DNA of 64,000 nt from Endozoicomonas gorgoniicola (GTDB lineage Bacteria; Pseudomonadota; Gammaproteobacteria; Pseudomonadales; Endozoicomonadaceae), in assembly GCF_025562715.2 (NCBI RefSeq), contig NZ_JAPFCC010000001.1, forward strand, positions 3,821,501 through 3,885,500. The letters run 5' to 3'. Below the pieces are notes generated by a model. That model had not been told where the DNA came from. It did not search any database and saw only the letters and a list, made by a program, of their open reading frames with translations. Positions 1 through 8,845 of this stretch are shown here, piece by piece. How positions within the stretch are numbered: the first letter of the stretch is position 1; each line of letters begins with the position of its first letter. The position numbers and the translations under genes were made by a program.

Positions 1-1
1 T

Positions 2-1030
2 CTGTGGACGATGGCGCTGTTTGCCGTCATGGTCGCCTTTGGCTCTGCCACTCAGGATATTGTCATCGACGCGTATCGTATTGAGTCTGCCGACAAAGAC
101 CTTCAGGCTGCCCTGGCAGCCACTTACATGGTGGGTTACCGTCTGGCAATGATTCTTGCAACGGCTGGTGTATTAAGCATCGCTGCAACGTTTACCGTGA
201 CTGAAGGAACCTATGACCAGTACCCCTGGCGCATGGCTTACCTCATCATGGCCTGCTGTATGGGAGTGGGTATTATCACGACTCTGGTTATCAATGAACC
301 GGCAGAGCCTCCCAGACAGGAGCTGGAACTCAGGGCTAAACAGTGGATGGCTGATAACGCTCACCTGCCCGGTTTTATTGTCCGTACCGCTGGCTGGCTC
401 TACGGTGCCATTATCTGTCCCTTCCTGGACTTTCTGATTCGCTACCGCTGGCATGCGCTTCTGGTTCTGGGATTAATCAGCACTTACCGCATTTGCGATG
501 TGGTGATGGGCATCATGGCAAACTCGTTTTATGTCGACCTGGGGTACACCAAACAGGAAGTCGCTGCCATTTCAAAAGTCTATGGTGTCATTATGACGCT
601 GGTTGGTGCAGCCATTGGCGGCGGTCTGATGGTGCGCTTCGGGGTGATGAAGATTCTGTTTGCCGGTGGTTTACTGGCAGCAATAACCAACCTGCTGTTC
701 GCCTTTCTTGCCGGTATAGGCCACGACATCACATGGCTGACCGCCGTGATCTCGCTGGATAATCTGGCGGGTGGCATAGCGACGGCTGCCTTTATTGCTT
801 ACCTGTCGAGCCTGACTAACGTCAGTTACTCTGCCACTCAGTACGCATTGTTCAGTTCCGTCATGGCGCTGTTACCAAAGTTTCTGGCTGGTTTTTCCGG
901 CGTACTGGTGGACTCCATAGGCTATGCTTCGTTTTTCACTGCCACAGCGTTGATGGGGGTTCCATCATTGGTTCTGATAATGCTGGCGTGGAAATTAAAA
1001 GTGGCGTCAGCAGATGCAAGAAAACCATAA
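2..1030 (+). CDS. ampG: AmpG-family muropeptide permease, 5'-truncated by window edge
   Basis: The frame is open from the left edge, so the start lies outside the window and about 343 C-terminal residues are visible. The stretch SATQDIVIDAYRIE near the beginning is the conserved AmpG-type signature of this major facilitator branch, and about nine hydrophobic segments follow. AmpG proteins import anhydromuropeptides from periplasm to cytoplasm for peptidoglycan recycling. The motif GYTKQEVAAISK between later helices also fits the family. The protein ends in a short basic tail. A GTG-started gene begins 15 bases after the stop. Several AmpG paralogues can occur in one genome, so the exact substrate is inferred. 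Confidence 0.85.
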   Translation: MWTMALFAVMVAFGSATQDIVIDAYRIESADKDLQAALAATYMVGYRLAMILATAGVLSIAATFTVTEGTYDQYPWRMAYLIMACCMGVGIITTLVINEPAEPPRQELELRAKQWMADNAHLPGFIVRTAGWLYGAIICPFLDFLIRYRWHALLVLGLISTYRICDVVMGIMANSFYVDLGYTKQEVAAISKVYGVIMTLVGAAIGGGLMVRFGVMKILFAGGLLAAITNLLFAFLAGIGHDITWLTAVISLDNLAGGIATAAFIAYLSSLTNVSYSATQYALFSSVMALLPKFLAGFSGVLVDSIGYASFFTATALMGVPSLVLIMLAWKLKVASADARKP

Positions 1031-1045
1031 ACATAAGGAGTCACT

Positions 1046-1909
1046 GTGCCCAACATTCAAGCAATAAGAGCTGTACTGTTTACGTCCCTTTTGTTCCCGG
1101 TATTCTACTCAATGGCGGAGACTACCAGCACGAAGGCTATAAAAGCAGGTGTATCCAACTGGCTGGCTTTTCTCGAAACCATTGACTTTAATGAAAATCC
1201 AATAAGCTGCCACGCTGTTATTATTCATGAAAGCTGGGCTTTGACTACAAGTGACTGTGTACCGAAAAAACAGTACCGGAAAGAAACGATTGTGGGACGG
1301 TCTTATCAGGAATCACTTGAACCTTGGGAGAAAATAGTGCTTCGCTTCTCAACTGAATCGAAGAAAAAAGGTGATCAGGTTACAGTCTCAGAGGTATGGC
1401 GTCCGAGCACATACCATACTTCTTACCCTATTCTGTTAAAACTGGAATCAACACTTAATCCTCCCTTTCCCACTTTGTCTTTTAAAAAACACTCATGGTT
1501 TGATGAACTGGGAGATCGCCTCCCTTTGTGGACGGTGTATTATTTGGAGAGGCTGAAACAAAACAATGCTGTAAGCCTTCCTGAAATAAATATGCATTTT
1601 CATTCGGTCAGAATAAAGGATCAGTCAAACTGCAACCCCTTTGTCAGAGGCTTGAACTGGAAAATATGCTCAATTCCTGAAGGTTCCGGACAGGTATTAA
1701 GCCGTGAATTTCAGAGAGGGGCAGTTTTGCTGGATAAGAACTCTATGGTAGTAGGATTAGGCTACGCACCGGACCAGTGGAATACGACAGAGACAATGAA
1801 TTATTTTATTCCTCTGGGTCTAACGCCATTCAAAAATTTTATAAAAGAAACTACAGGCATAGATAATCAGCCTGATATTAAATTAATAAAAGACGTTTCT
1901 GAGCTATAG
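1046..1909 (+). CDS. Secreted trypsin-fold protein lacking the catalytic triad
   Basis: Starts with GTG, with AAGGAG six bases upstream. Residues 1-24 look like a signal peptide ending FYSMA. The segment CHAVIIHESWALTTSDC (residues 55-71) aligns with the trypsin core where the active-site His sits in an AAHC motif: both disulfide cysteines are kept but the His position is Asp70. The usual DIxLLKL stretch appears as YPILLKL (127-133), without the catalytic Asp. No GDSGG motif is present near residues 220-245, although the following VVGLGY strand is. I infer an S1-family fold acting as a binding or decoy protein, not a protease. A single-gene transcript is likely, as more than 200 bases separate it from the next gene. 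Confidence 0.7.
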   Translation: MPNIQAIRAVLFTSLLFPVFYSMAETTSTKAIKAGVSNWLAFLETIDFNENPISCHAVIIHESWALTTSDCVPKKQYRKETIVGRSYQESLEPWEKIVLRFSTESKKKGDQVTVSEVWRPSTYHTSYPILLKLESTLNPPFPTLSFKKHSWFDELGDRLPLWTVYYLERLKQNNAVSLPEINMHFHSVRIKDQSNCNPFVRGLNWKICSIPEGSGQVLSREFQRGAVLLDKNSMVVGLGYAPDQWNTTETMNYFIPLGLTPFKNFIKETTGIDNQPDIKLIKDVSEL

Positions 1910-2126
1910 CAACACAAATTTTTCTGACAATACTCATTTCATATTGGAAGAGACTGGTTTTTGAGTAATTACGTTGCATAGTCTATGCTCTGCGAGTTTA
2001 GGGAGAAACAGCAAAGCATGAAGAGCATCAAATCAGCCACAACCTAACTTGAGAAAAGTGCTGTTTGCGGTGCTGTCATGATTAAAGGTCAATGAAATAT
2101 CGCTTTAATCAACAAGAGAAGTCACC

Positions 2127-3980
2127 ATGCAAACAAACGTCACTTGTCTTTTGCTCTTGGTTTTTTCTTTATTTTCCAGAACCCTATTAGCCGGAAATTT
2201 ACAAATCCCACTCCCTCCCTCTATGGGAAATCTTCCTCCAAAAATGAATGGAGCTCATTTATCTACCTGGCAAATGCTGACGTATTCAAAACTGCTTAAT
2301 GATGATATTGAGACGTTGGCCAACGAAAATCGGACAGAGAAACACGCTGATGATTTTGATGATGATCTGGGTTTCCATTTTGGAGAAAACCCTGAAGAGG
2401 AAACTGACACCCCACTTCGCCAGAATCTCCCCGAAGATGAGAGAGAATATAAGTTAGTTCAATTAGAATGGAATGGAATACTAAAAAAATACGTCGTTGT
2501 CGTAACAAACTTCCTGCCGATAACTTTGAAAACAGAGGGTAAAACCCCTGTTAATGACAGCCTTAATTTTGAAGAAGACCTTGAGTTTGCAGAGCCAGAT
2601 ACAAAGTCCATTTGCATTTCCCTGCCCGTAAGGTCATCCTCTGAAAATAGTTATCCCGTGAGGCGAAATGGTGAAACCGACGATGACGAAAGTTCTGATG
2701 GTTCATCCAGTTCCGAAGATTCAGAAGATTCAGACAGCAATGCCTCCTGGGACATAATTCCTTCTACGAATAGCTATGATTCGAGTAACCCGGAATATCG
2801 TTTAAAAACCGTGCCGGTAATATCGAATGGGAACACCCGCACCTTTCTACTAATAGGCCCCAGCGACTGCCTCAACTCATGCAATCTGACAGAGCAGGGA
2901 GCAAGAGAACTGCAGGCTGACAACCCTGAACTATTTGCAACAACAGAAGTGGCTATTGCAGCCTTTCAGATATTAAAACAGAATGATTTTAACGAAACCA
3001 CGCATACACTGGAATATCAGGCAGTAGCAAATTTAATTTTAAAGTATCAGGATGTACAAATTACTGAGCTGATGGGGAGTTTTCCCGAACAATTTCAGAC
3101 AATAGAAGATACCAGGAAAGCTATTTATGATTTCAAACGTAAAATAAATACTGAAAACCAGAACCCGTCAGAGTCCGAAGAAGCTCTGGCAGCATTTGTT
3201 TCAGATCAAAGACAGAATGCTCTTTTACAACAAATTTTTTCCGGCACGACTTCCGATAATCTGGAAGAAATTTTTACTGATCTGATGGATAGTCGATATT
3301 TTTTCCAATATGTTGCCCGCGCTCTCTTTAGTCACATAGAGCCAGAAGAAAGTGATAGTAAACTACTGATCATTTGTAACAGAGATGCTGGAGGCATGGG
3401 AACGTTAACGTTAAATGGAGCAACCGAACTACAAGAAAAATATCCTGAGCTTTTTCCGACAGCTGAGTTTGCTCTTTCGGTTTTTGATGAATTATTTGAT
3501 GATGGAGAACCTTGCAAAAAGAAGGATATTGACACTCTTCAATATCAGGCCATTGCAGAACTTGCTAAAAAGCATATCAGTAGCGATGATATAGATGATT
3601 TTATCTTTGATGAAAATAAACACAGGGGAGAACTTTATATTGAGGAAATTCCATACGAAATGTTTAGTAGTCGCTGTTTAGATTTTGGTGTATATGATGG
3701 AAGTTTTTTTATATCAAAAGCAAGTAGAGAAAAATATAAGAATTACTGTCATTCAAAAAAAAACATGTTGCACTTTAAAAAATTTGTTAATAACCCTGAA
3801 ACAGACTCTGACTATAAAATAGAAACAATAAAGCTCCTTTTCCCATCTGATGATAAGGAAGTTACGCAGGAAGCCGTTCTTAAAAACATAGACTTATTGA
3901 TAGGGAATTCTTGTAAACGCACACAAGCTTCTTTCAATGAATATTCTAATAAGCGCGAAAATAAGGATAACCCTCGCTAA
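2127..3980 (+). CDS. Secreted acidic protein with two internal repeats, unknown function
   Basis: Not a family I recognise. Residues 1-22 form a signal peptide ending LLAG. An Asp/Glu/Ser-rich low-complexity stretch lies around residues 180-210. Two copies of a helical unit of about 55 residues follow, near 255-310 and 425-480. Both have the pattern GAxELQxxxPELFxTxExA, then LxYQAxAxLxxK. The C-terminal 150 residues are rich in Lys and Asn and the coding DNA becomes AT-rich there, unlike neighbouring housekeeping genes. This suggests lineage-specific or transferred DNA. Cysteines are few and paired, compatible with export. A surface or host-interaction role is possible but is inference only. 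Confidence 0.7.
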   Translation: MQTNVTCLLLLVFSLFSRTLLAGNLQIPLPPSMGNLPPKMNGAHLSTWQMLTYSKLLNDDIETLANENRTEKHADDFDDDLGFHFGENPEEETDTPLRQNLPEDEREYKLVQLEWNGILKKYVVVVTNFLPITLKTEGKTPVNDSLNFEEDLEFAEPDTKSICISLPVRSSSENSYPVRRNGETDDDESSDGSSSSEDSEDSDSNASWDIIPSTNSYDSSNPEYRLKTVPVISNGNTRTFLLIGPSDCLNSCNLTEQGARELQADNPELFATTEVAIAAFQILKQNDFNETTHTLEYQAVANLILKYQDVQITELMGSFPEQFQTIEDTRKAIYDFKRKINTENQNPSESEEALAAFVSDQRQNALLQQIFSGTTSDNLEEIFTDLMDSRYFFQYVARALFSHIEPEESDSKLLIICNRDAGGMGTLTLNGATELQEKYPELFPTAEFALSVFDELFDDGEPCKKKDIDTLQYQAIAELAKKHISSDDIDDFIFDENKHRGELYIEEIPYEMFSSRCLDFGVYDGSFFISKASREKYKNYCHSKKNMLHFKKFVNNPETDSDYKIETIKLLFPSDDKEVTQEAVLKNIDLLIGNSCKRTQASFNEYSNKRENKDNPR

Positions 3981-4032
3981 TATAAGTCATCAATAATAGC
4001 ACCACTGATTGTGGTCGATAGATCATTTCTTA

Positions 4033-4086
4033 TTGAGAAAAGAGTTGAGAAAAGAGTTGAGGAAAGAGTTGAGGAAAGAGTTGAAA
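4033..4086 (+). repeat. 12-bp tandem repeat, four copies plus a partial
   Basis: Four consecutive copies of TTGAGAAAAGAG or TTGAGGAAAGAG, then the start of a fifth, in the gap between two convergent genes. Copies 1-2 carry A and copies 3-4 carry G at the sixth base, which suggests stepwise duplication. No coding role is visible. Confidence 0.9.
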
Positions 4087-4102
4087 AACCTTTCCTCAAT
4101 AA

Positions 4103-4126
4103 TAGCTTCAGGTTTTATTGAAGCTA
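4103..4126. terminator. Hairpin between convergent genes
   Basis: TAGCTTCA and TGAAGCTA form a perfect 8-bp stem with an 8-base AT-rich loop. It lies between the stop at 3980 and the yajQ stop at 4152, so it could end transcription in both directions. There is no long T-run next to it, so terminator function is inferred from position and structure. Confidence 0.45.
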
Positions 4127-4151
4127 CGAGAATTGTAAAGAAAACTGTAAA

Positions 4152-4637
4152 TTAATCACGGAAGTTATTGTACTGCAACGGCATTTCGGTATCAGCTTCC
4201 CGCAGCATGGCAATCACCTGTTGCAGGTCATCCCGTTTTTTACCCGTTACACGAACCTGTTCACCCTGAATAGCCGGCTGAACCTTGAGTTTGGCATCCT
4301 TGATCATTTTCACAATCTTTTTAGCCTGTTCCTTATCCAGTCCCTGGCGTACAGTCACTTCCTGCTTGACCTGTTTGCCGGAACCGTAATGGTCTTTGAC
4401 TTCCAGACATTTGACGTCGATGCCCCGTTTAACCATTTTAGTTTTCAGCATTTCCAGCATTTGCACCAGCTGGAAATCTGCGTCAGACGTCATTACGATC
4501 TGGGTGTCACCACTTTGTTCAAAGCTTGCATCAACACCACGAAAATCATAACGGGTGGTCAGTTCACGGTTTGACTGGTCTACAGAATTGCTGAGTTCGT
4601 GCAGATCCACTTCAGAAACAATATCAAATGAAGGCAT
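4152..4637 (-). CDS. yajQ: YajQ-family nucleotide-binding protein
   Basis: The 161-residue product begins MPSFDIVSEVDLHELSN, the classic YajQ N-terminus, and ends with the family tail LPLQYNNFRD. The frame stays open 21 codons further upstream, but the internal ATG gives the conserved start and full family length. YajQ proteins have two ferredoxin-like domains; some bind cyclic di-GMP and act with transcription factors, others were reported to bind nucleotides or RNA. The Lys/Val-rich centre (KIVKMIKDAKLKVQ) is typical. It stands alone, with a dodecin gene upstream on the same strand after a gap of about 130 bases. Confidence 0.93.
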   Translation of the reverse strand: MPSFDIVSEVDLHELSNSVDQSNRELTTRYDFRGVDASFEQSGDTQIVMTSDADFQLVQMLEMLKTKMVKRGIDVKCLEVKDHYGSGKQVKQEVTVRQGLDKEQAKKIVKMIKDAKLKVQPAIQGEQVRVTGKKRDDLQQVIAMLREADTEMPLQYNNFRD

Positions 4638-4767
4638 GAAGAATTCCACATAAAAGAGATTAATACCCCATATTGTCAGGGAACGCTGTCTTCGAGGCAA
4701 GCGTCAGAGGTAAGCCCCGGAGCTGCCAGGGCTGTTTTCGACCAGAAGAGTTTATCCGAACGTTAAC

Positions 4768-4980
4768 CTACTCTTTATCATTCAGCCTGAATCCAATTCG
4801 CACCGTCACCTGAAAATGACCAATTTCCCCATCGTTAATATGCCCCCTGTGTTCCACCACTTCGTACCAGTTGAGGTTTTTCAACGTGACGCTTGCTGTC
4901 GCTATGGCATTACGAATAGCGTCGTCACTGCTGAGGGTGGAGCTGCCGACAACTTCAAGAATTTTATAAACATGACTCAT
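4768..4980 (-). CDS. Dodecin-family flavin-binding protein
   Basis: A 70-residue protein with the complete dodecin pattern: SSDDAIRNAIATASVTLKN, the aromatic NLNWYEVVE segment that stacks on the flavin in this family, and the C-terminal GHFQVTVRIGFRL strand. Dodecins assemble into hollow dodecamers that store or buffer riboflavin, FMN or related flavins in the cytoplasm. The length is normal and the Trp is present, so binding should be intact. It is on the same strand as yajQ but far enough upstream to have its own promoter. Confidence 0.92.
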   Translation of the reverse strand: MSHVYKILEVVGSSTLSSDDAIRNAIATASVTLKNLNWYEVVEHRGHINDGEIGHFQVTVRIGFRLNDKE

Positions 4981-5147
4981 AGTCCAGATACCTCAGGTGT
5001 CAGAAACATCAAGCAAGTATAGACATGGAATCAAAATACTCTCGTTAAGAAAAAGCATTTAGAAAAATTGTTCAAAAAAATCCCTGATGCCCTGTGTTAC
5101 ACTGTAGCGCCTGAATCCACTGACTCATCTGACCCTGCAAATAAACG

Positions 5148-6071
5148 ATGTCATCACACCCCTGGTATATTCTTGGAGCCGGAAGTATCGGCTGCCTCTG
5201 GGCTGCAACTCTTCATCTGGCCACTGGATGTTCTCCTGTTATGATTGTCCGTAACAGAGAACACTACATAAACAAAAAGACAGACAACACAGCAGTACTG
5301 ACCCTGACCCATCTGGATAAAACAGAAACTCGTCACCCGGTCAGTGTAATGACCGCTGATGAGATAACCACACCGATACACCAGCTTATTGTCTGCACCA
5401 AGGCGGGTGACGCACTGACCGCTATGAACTCTATCAGGCCTGTGCTGGCGAAACACGGCAATGTGCTACTACTGCAAAATGGTATGGGCAGTCAGGAGGC
5501 GGTCGCAAAAGCCTTTCCCACACAAAACATCTGGATTGGCTCAACCACTGATGGAGCCTGGATCAGAGAACCGTTGCATGTCCATCACGCAGGGCAGGGA
5601 CTGACAGAAATTGGTTGTTTTAACCATCAGTCGGCCACAGAATTTCTCTGCCAGTTTCAGGGTTTTCCTCTGAAGATGACCGCCAGTAAAGACATTAAGA
5701 ATGTTTTATGGCAAAAGCTGGCTGTCAACTGCGCCATCAACGGCTTAACTGCCCTTTTTGACTGCCAGAATGGCGCATTGCTGGACAATGACAAAAAGTC
5801 ACTGATGGATGAGCTGACTGATGAATTTGTTCATGTCAGCAATACACTGGGTCGGACAACGCCAGAGTCCCTGCACGAAAAGGTATACGAAGTTTGCCGT
5901 TTAACAGCCGCCAACCACTCTTCAACCTGCATGGATGCACGTCTGCAACGCAGAACCGAGCTGGCATTTATCAACGGCTATCTGATCAGGGTCGCTGAAA
6001 AAGAAGGCCTGACACTTCCTGCCCACCAACAGCTGATGGACAGGCTCTCACAAAAAGGCGTTCGCTGGTAA
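5148..6071 (+). CDS. panE: 2-dehydropantoate 2-reductase
   Basis: A 307-residue ketopantoate reductase, the NADPH-dependent step from ketopantoate to pantoate in pantothenate and CoA synthesis. The N-terminus has the nucleotide-binding loop GAGSIG. The central LWQKLAVNCAINGLTAL matches the family motif carrying the catalytic Lys and the substrate-contacting Asn. A C-terminal helical domain with an M-D-rich turn is present. The start ATG follows a weak Shine-Dalgarno site. A sensor kinase gene begins 69 bases downstream on the same strand, so the two may share a transcript, although no functional link is known. Confidence 0.9.
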   Translation: MSSHPWYILGAGSIGCLWAATLHLATGCSPVMIVRNREHYINKKTDNTAVLTLTHLDKTETRHPVSVMTADEITTPIHQLIVCTKAGDALTAMNSIRPVLAKHGNVLLLQNGMGSQEAVAKAFPTQNIWIGSTTDGAWIREPLHVHHAGQGLTEIGCFNHQSATEFLCQFQGFPLKMTASKDIKNVLWQKLAVNCAINGLTALFDCQNGALLDNDKKSLMDELTDEFVHVSNTLGRTTPESLHEKVYEVCRLTAANHSSTCMDARLQRRTELAFINGYLIRVAEKEGLTLPAHQQLMDRLSQKGVRW

Positions 6072-6140
6072 ATTTGTCACGGAAGTACAAATACGATAGT
6101 TTGCTCTTTATCCCGGGCCACAAAAAATACGACAAAGCCC

Positions 6141-7844
6141 ATGCAAACACTCTACGCCTACTTCTCAAAACTGACCGTCAGCAGCAAACTCCTGCACCTG
6201 TTGATCGGCATAGCCTTTTCCCTTGGGCTGATCGCCAGCAGTGCCTTCATGGTTTCTGCCTACTTGCTTTCCAACCATGACCTTGCCCCGACCAGTGTTA
6301 TGGGGGTTGCCGGAATGGTCATCGTCGTCAGTTTCCTGCTGATCACACTGACCATCACCCATTATGTTCGTCGTTTTATTACCAAACCCATCCTGCACCT
6401 GACTCGTATAACGGGCAAGGTATCAAAACATGAAGATTACCGTATCCGCGCCAGTGTCTTTCACCATGACGAAATCGGTACTCTGTCACAGGCGTTTAAC
6501 GTTATGTTGTCTCGCATCGCCACCAGAGATCAGCAGCTCAAAGAAGAAAAAGAGTATGAACGACAGCTGTTAACTGAAATGCAGCGCAATAATCAGGAGC
6601 TGGAACATGAGATAAAAGTGCGCCAGCAGGCTGAGCGCAGACTGAAACAGTTTCAGGAATACCTCAACAATATTATCAACTCCATGCCATCGGCGCTGAT
6701 CACGGTGGATCACCAGCTGGTCATACAGCAGTGTAACGCCGAAGCGGCCCGTCTCGCAGAAGATAGCCATCAGCCAGTAATCGGTCAGACAATAGTTAAT
6801 GCCTTACCCTTCCTTGAGCATTGCCAGCCACAGATTGAAACAACGCTGAAAGAACAAAGCACCCAGAGGCTAGAAAAGCTGCCAGTGGCTATTGCAGGCA
6901 ACGACAGCTATCTGGATTTAATCATCTATCCGCTGTCGGGTGATGAACATCCGGAAGCGGTTATCCGTATAGACGACATCACTCAAAGGCTTAAGCTGGA
7001 AGAAGTGATGGTGCAGACCGAAAAGATGATGACGGTTGGCGGGCTGGCCGCAGGCATGGCACACGAAATCAATAACCCTCTGGGTGCAGTGATTCAGGGT
7101 ACCCAGAATATACGTCGCAGAATCTCTGTTGACCTGCCCGCCAACCAGCACACTGCACAGCAACACCATGTAGACCTGAACGAGCTGAATGCCTACCTGG
7201 AAGACCGGGGAATCAATCGCTTTCTCGATAATATTCAGGATGCGGGTCTGAGAGCCTCGGAAATCGTCAGAAACATGCTGAAATTCAGTCGTCAGGCTGA
7301 ACCGGTTCTGTCCTCTGCCAACCTGAAAGAGTTACTGGAAAAGACCGTCGATATCGCTGCTTCTGACCTGAACTGGCAATCCGAGTTTGATTTTATGCAA
7401 ATTCGGGTGGACTACGACCTTGATCCGGCGTTAACAGAAATTCCCTGTATCGCCAGCGAATTGCAGCAGGTTTTGCTGAACCTGCTGAAAAATGCCGCTC
7501 ATGCTATTAATCAGCGCCAGAATAAATCCGCGCCGGGAAGAATTCGTATCAAAACCCGGCACGAAAACGATCAGGCGGTCATCTCTCTCTCAGACAACGG
7601 CTGTGGTATGAGTGACCGTGTCAGAAAGCGCATCTTCGAACCGTTCTTTACCACCAAGGATGTCGGGGTTGGCACCGGGCTTGGACTGTCTGTCTCCTAT
7701 TTTATTATTACAACCCACCACCAGGGCAGCCTGACGGTCGATTCCGTAATAAATCAGGGCAGTCAATTCACCATCAGCCTGCCACTGGAGCGGCAAAAAA
7801 CACGACTGTCTGCCAGTAAAAGCCATAGCGAGGTGTCCCTTTAG
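6141..7844 (+). CDS. Membrane sensor histidine kinase (HAMP-PAS-HisKA-HATPase)
   Basis: A 567-residue kinase with two membrane segments near residues 17-42 and 51-75. A HAMP domain follows (75-127), then a long coiled coil (130-170), a PAS domain (about 172-280), a HisKA domain with phospho-acceptor His308 in GMAHEINNPL, and a HATPase domain with N-box NLLKNAAHAIN and G-boxes DNGCGM and GTGLGLS. The periplasmic part between the two helices is under ten residues, so sensing is probably within the membrane or through the cytoplasmic PAS. No response regulator is adjacent; the nearest receiver is the stand-alone one at 29.7 kb, with no evidence that they pair. Confidence 0.93.
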   Translation: MQTLYAYFSKLTVSSKLLHLLIGIAFSLGLIASSAFMVSAYLLSNHDLAPTSVMGVAGMVIVVSFLLITLTITHYVRRFITKPILHLTRITGKVSKHEDYRIRASVFHHDEIGTLSQAFNVMLSRIATRDQQLKEEKEYERQLLTEMQRNNQELEHEIKVRQQAERRLKQFQEYLNNIINSMPSALITVDHQLVIQQCNAEAARLAEDSHQPVIGQTIVNALPFLEHCQPQIETTLKEQSTQRLEKLPVAIAGNDSYLDLIIYPLSGDEHPEAVIRIDDITQRLKLEEVMVQTEKMMTVGGLAAGMAHEINNPLGAVIQGTQNIRRRISVDLPANQHTAQQHHVDLNELNAYLEDRGINRFLDNIQDAGLRASEIVRNMLKFSRQAEPVLSSANLKELLEKTVDIAASDLNWQSEFDFMQIRVDYDLDPALTEIPCIASELQQVLLNLLKNAAHAINQRQNKSAPGRIRIKTRHENDQAVISLSDNGCGMSDRVRKRIFEPFFTTKDVGVGTGLGLSVSYFIITTHHQGSLTVDSVINQGSQFTISLPLERQKTRLSASKSHSEVSL

Positions 7845-7899
7845 TGATATTCCCTTATAATGCAGCGCACTTTTTTAAGAAGATCCAAAAGCGGTCACG

Positions 7900-8760
7900 A
7901 TGAAGACGCCTGAACTGAAAGACACCATTAACATCAATGTCCGGCACGCCCTGAATGAAGACATTGGCACCGGCGACATTACCGCCGCACTGATTCCTGA
8001 GCAGCAGCAGGCGATTGCCCGCCTGATTTGTCGCGAACAGGCTGTGATTTGTGGTCGCCCATGGTTTGATGAAGTGTTCAGGCAGATCGATCCTGAAGTC
8101 ACCATCGAATGGCATATCAAAGAAGGCGAACAGGTGGCGGCCGACCAGTTGCTGGTCACCCTTACAGGTTCTGCCCGAAGCCTGCTGACCGGTGAACGTG
8201 CTGCCATGAACTTCCTGCAGACTTTGTCCGGCACCGCCACCCGCTGCCACCACTACCTGAACCTGTTAAAAGACACACAGGTCAAACTGCTGGATACCCG
8301 CAAAACCCTTCCGGGACTGCGTCTGGCACAAAAGTATGCCGTTGCTCAGGGTGGCTGTCATAACCATCGTACCGGACTGTTTGATGCTTTCCTGATCAAA
8401 GAAAATCATATTGCCGCCTGCGGTGGTATTCATCAGGCGGTAGAAACCGCCAAAGACATGGCTCCCGGCAAGCCAGTAGAAATAGAAGTCGAAAACCTCG
8501 ACGAATTCCATCAGGCCCGCGATGCCGGAGCAGACCGCATTATGCTGGATAACTTTGCTCTTGACCTGCTGCAACAAACCGTTGAGCTGAACAAAACTCT
8601 GACAGGTAATCGCCCTGAACTGGAAGCGTCAGGCAACATCACCGAAAATACCCTGCCTCACATCGCGGCTACCGGCGTAGATTACATTTCCATTGGCGCC
8701 CTCACCAAACATTGTGAGGCTGTCGATCTGTCCATGCGCCTGACCGAAATAGCAGACTAA
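7900..8760 (+). CDS. nadC: Nicotinate-nucleotide pyrophosphorylase (carboxylating)
   Basis: A 286-residue quinolinate phosphoribosyltransferase, making nicotinate mononucleotide from quinolinate and PRPP in de novo NAD synthesis. Diagnostic stretches are NEDIGTGDITA near the N-terminus, the active-site TRKTLPGLRLAQKYAV segment, GGCHNHRTGLFDAFLIKENH, and the barrel strands EIEVENLDE and DRIMLDNF. The length is usual for the family. It starts 55 bases after the kinase gene. The closing YISIGALTKH loop is intact, so the enzyme should be active. Confidence 0.96.
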   Translation: MKTPELKDTININVRHALNEDIGTGDITAALIPEQQQAIARLICREQAVICGRPWFDEVFRQIDPEVTIEWHIKEGEQVAADQLLVTLTGSARSLLTGERAAMNFLQTLSGTATRCHHYLNLLKDTQVKLLDTRKTLPGLRLAQKYAVAQGGCHNHRTGLFDAFLIKENHIAACGGIHQAVETAKDMAPGKPVEIEVENLDEFHQARDAGADRIMLDNFALDLLQQTVELNKTLTGNRPELEASGNITENTLPHIAATGVDYISIGALTKHCEAVDLSMRLTEIAD

Positions 8761-8845
8761 CTACATTTATAAACAGAGGTACGTCAAAACAATGGCAATG
8801 ACGTCGCATTGCCATAATAATGACAACCTCCGGGAGTGACCCATT

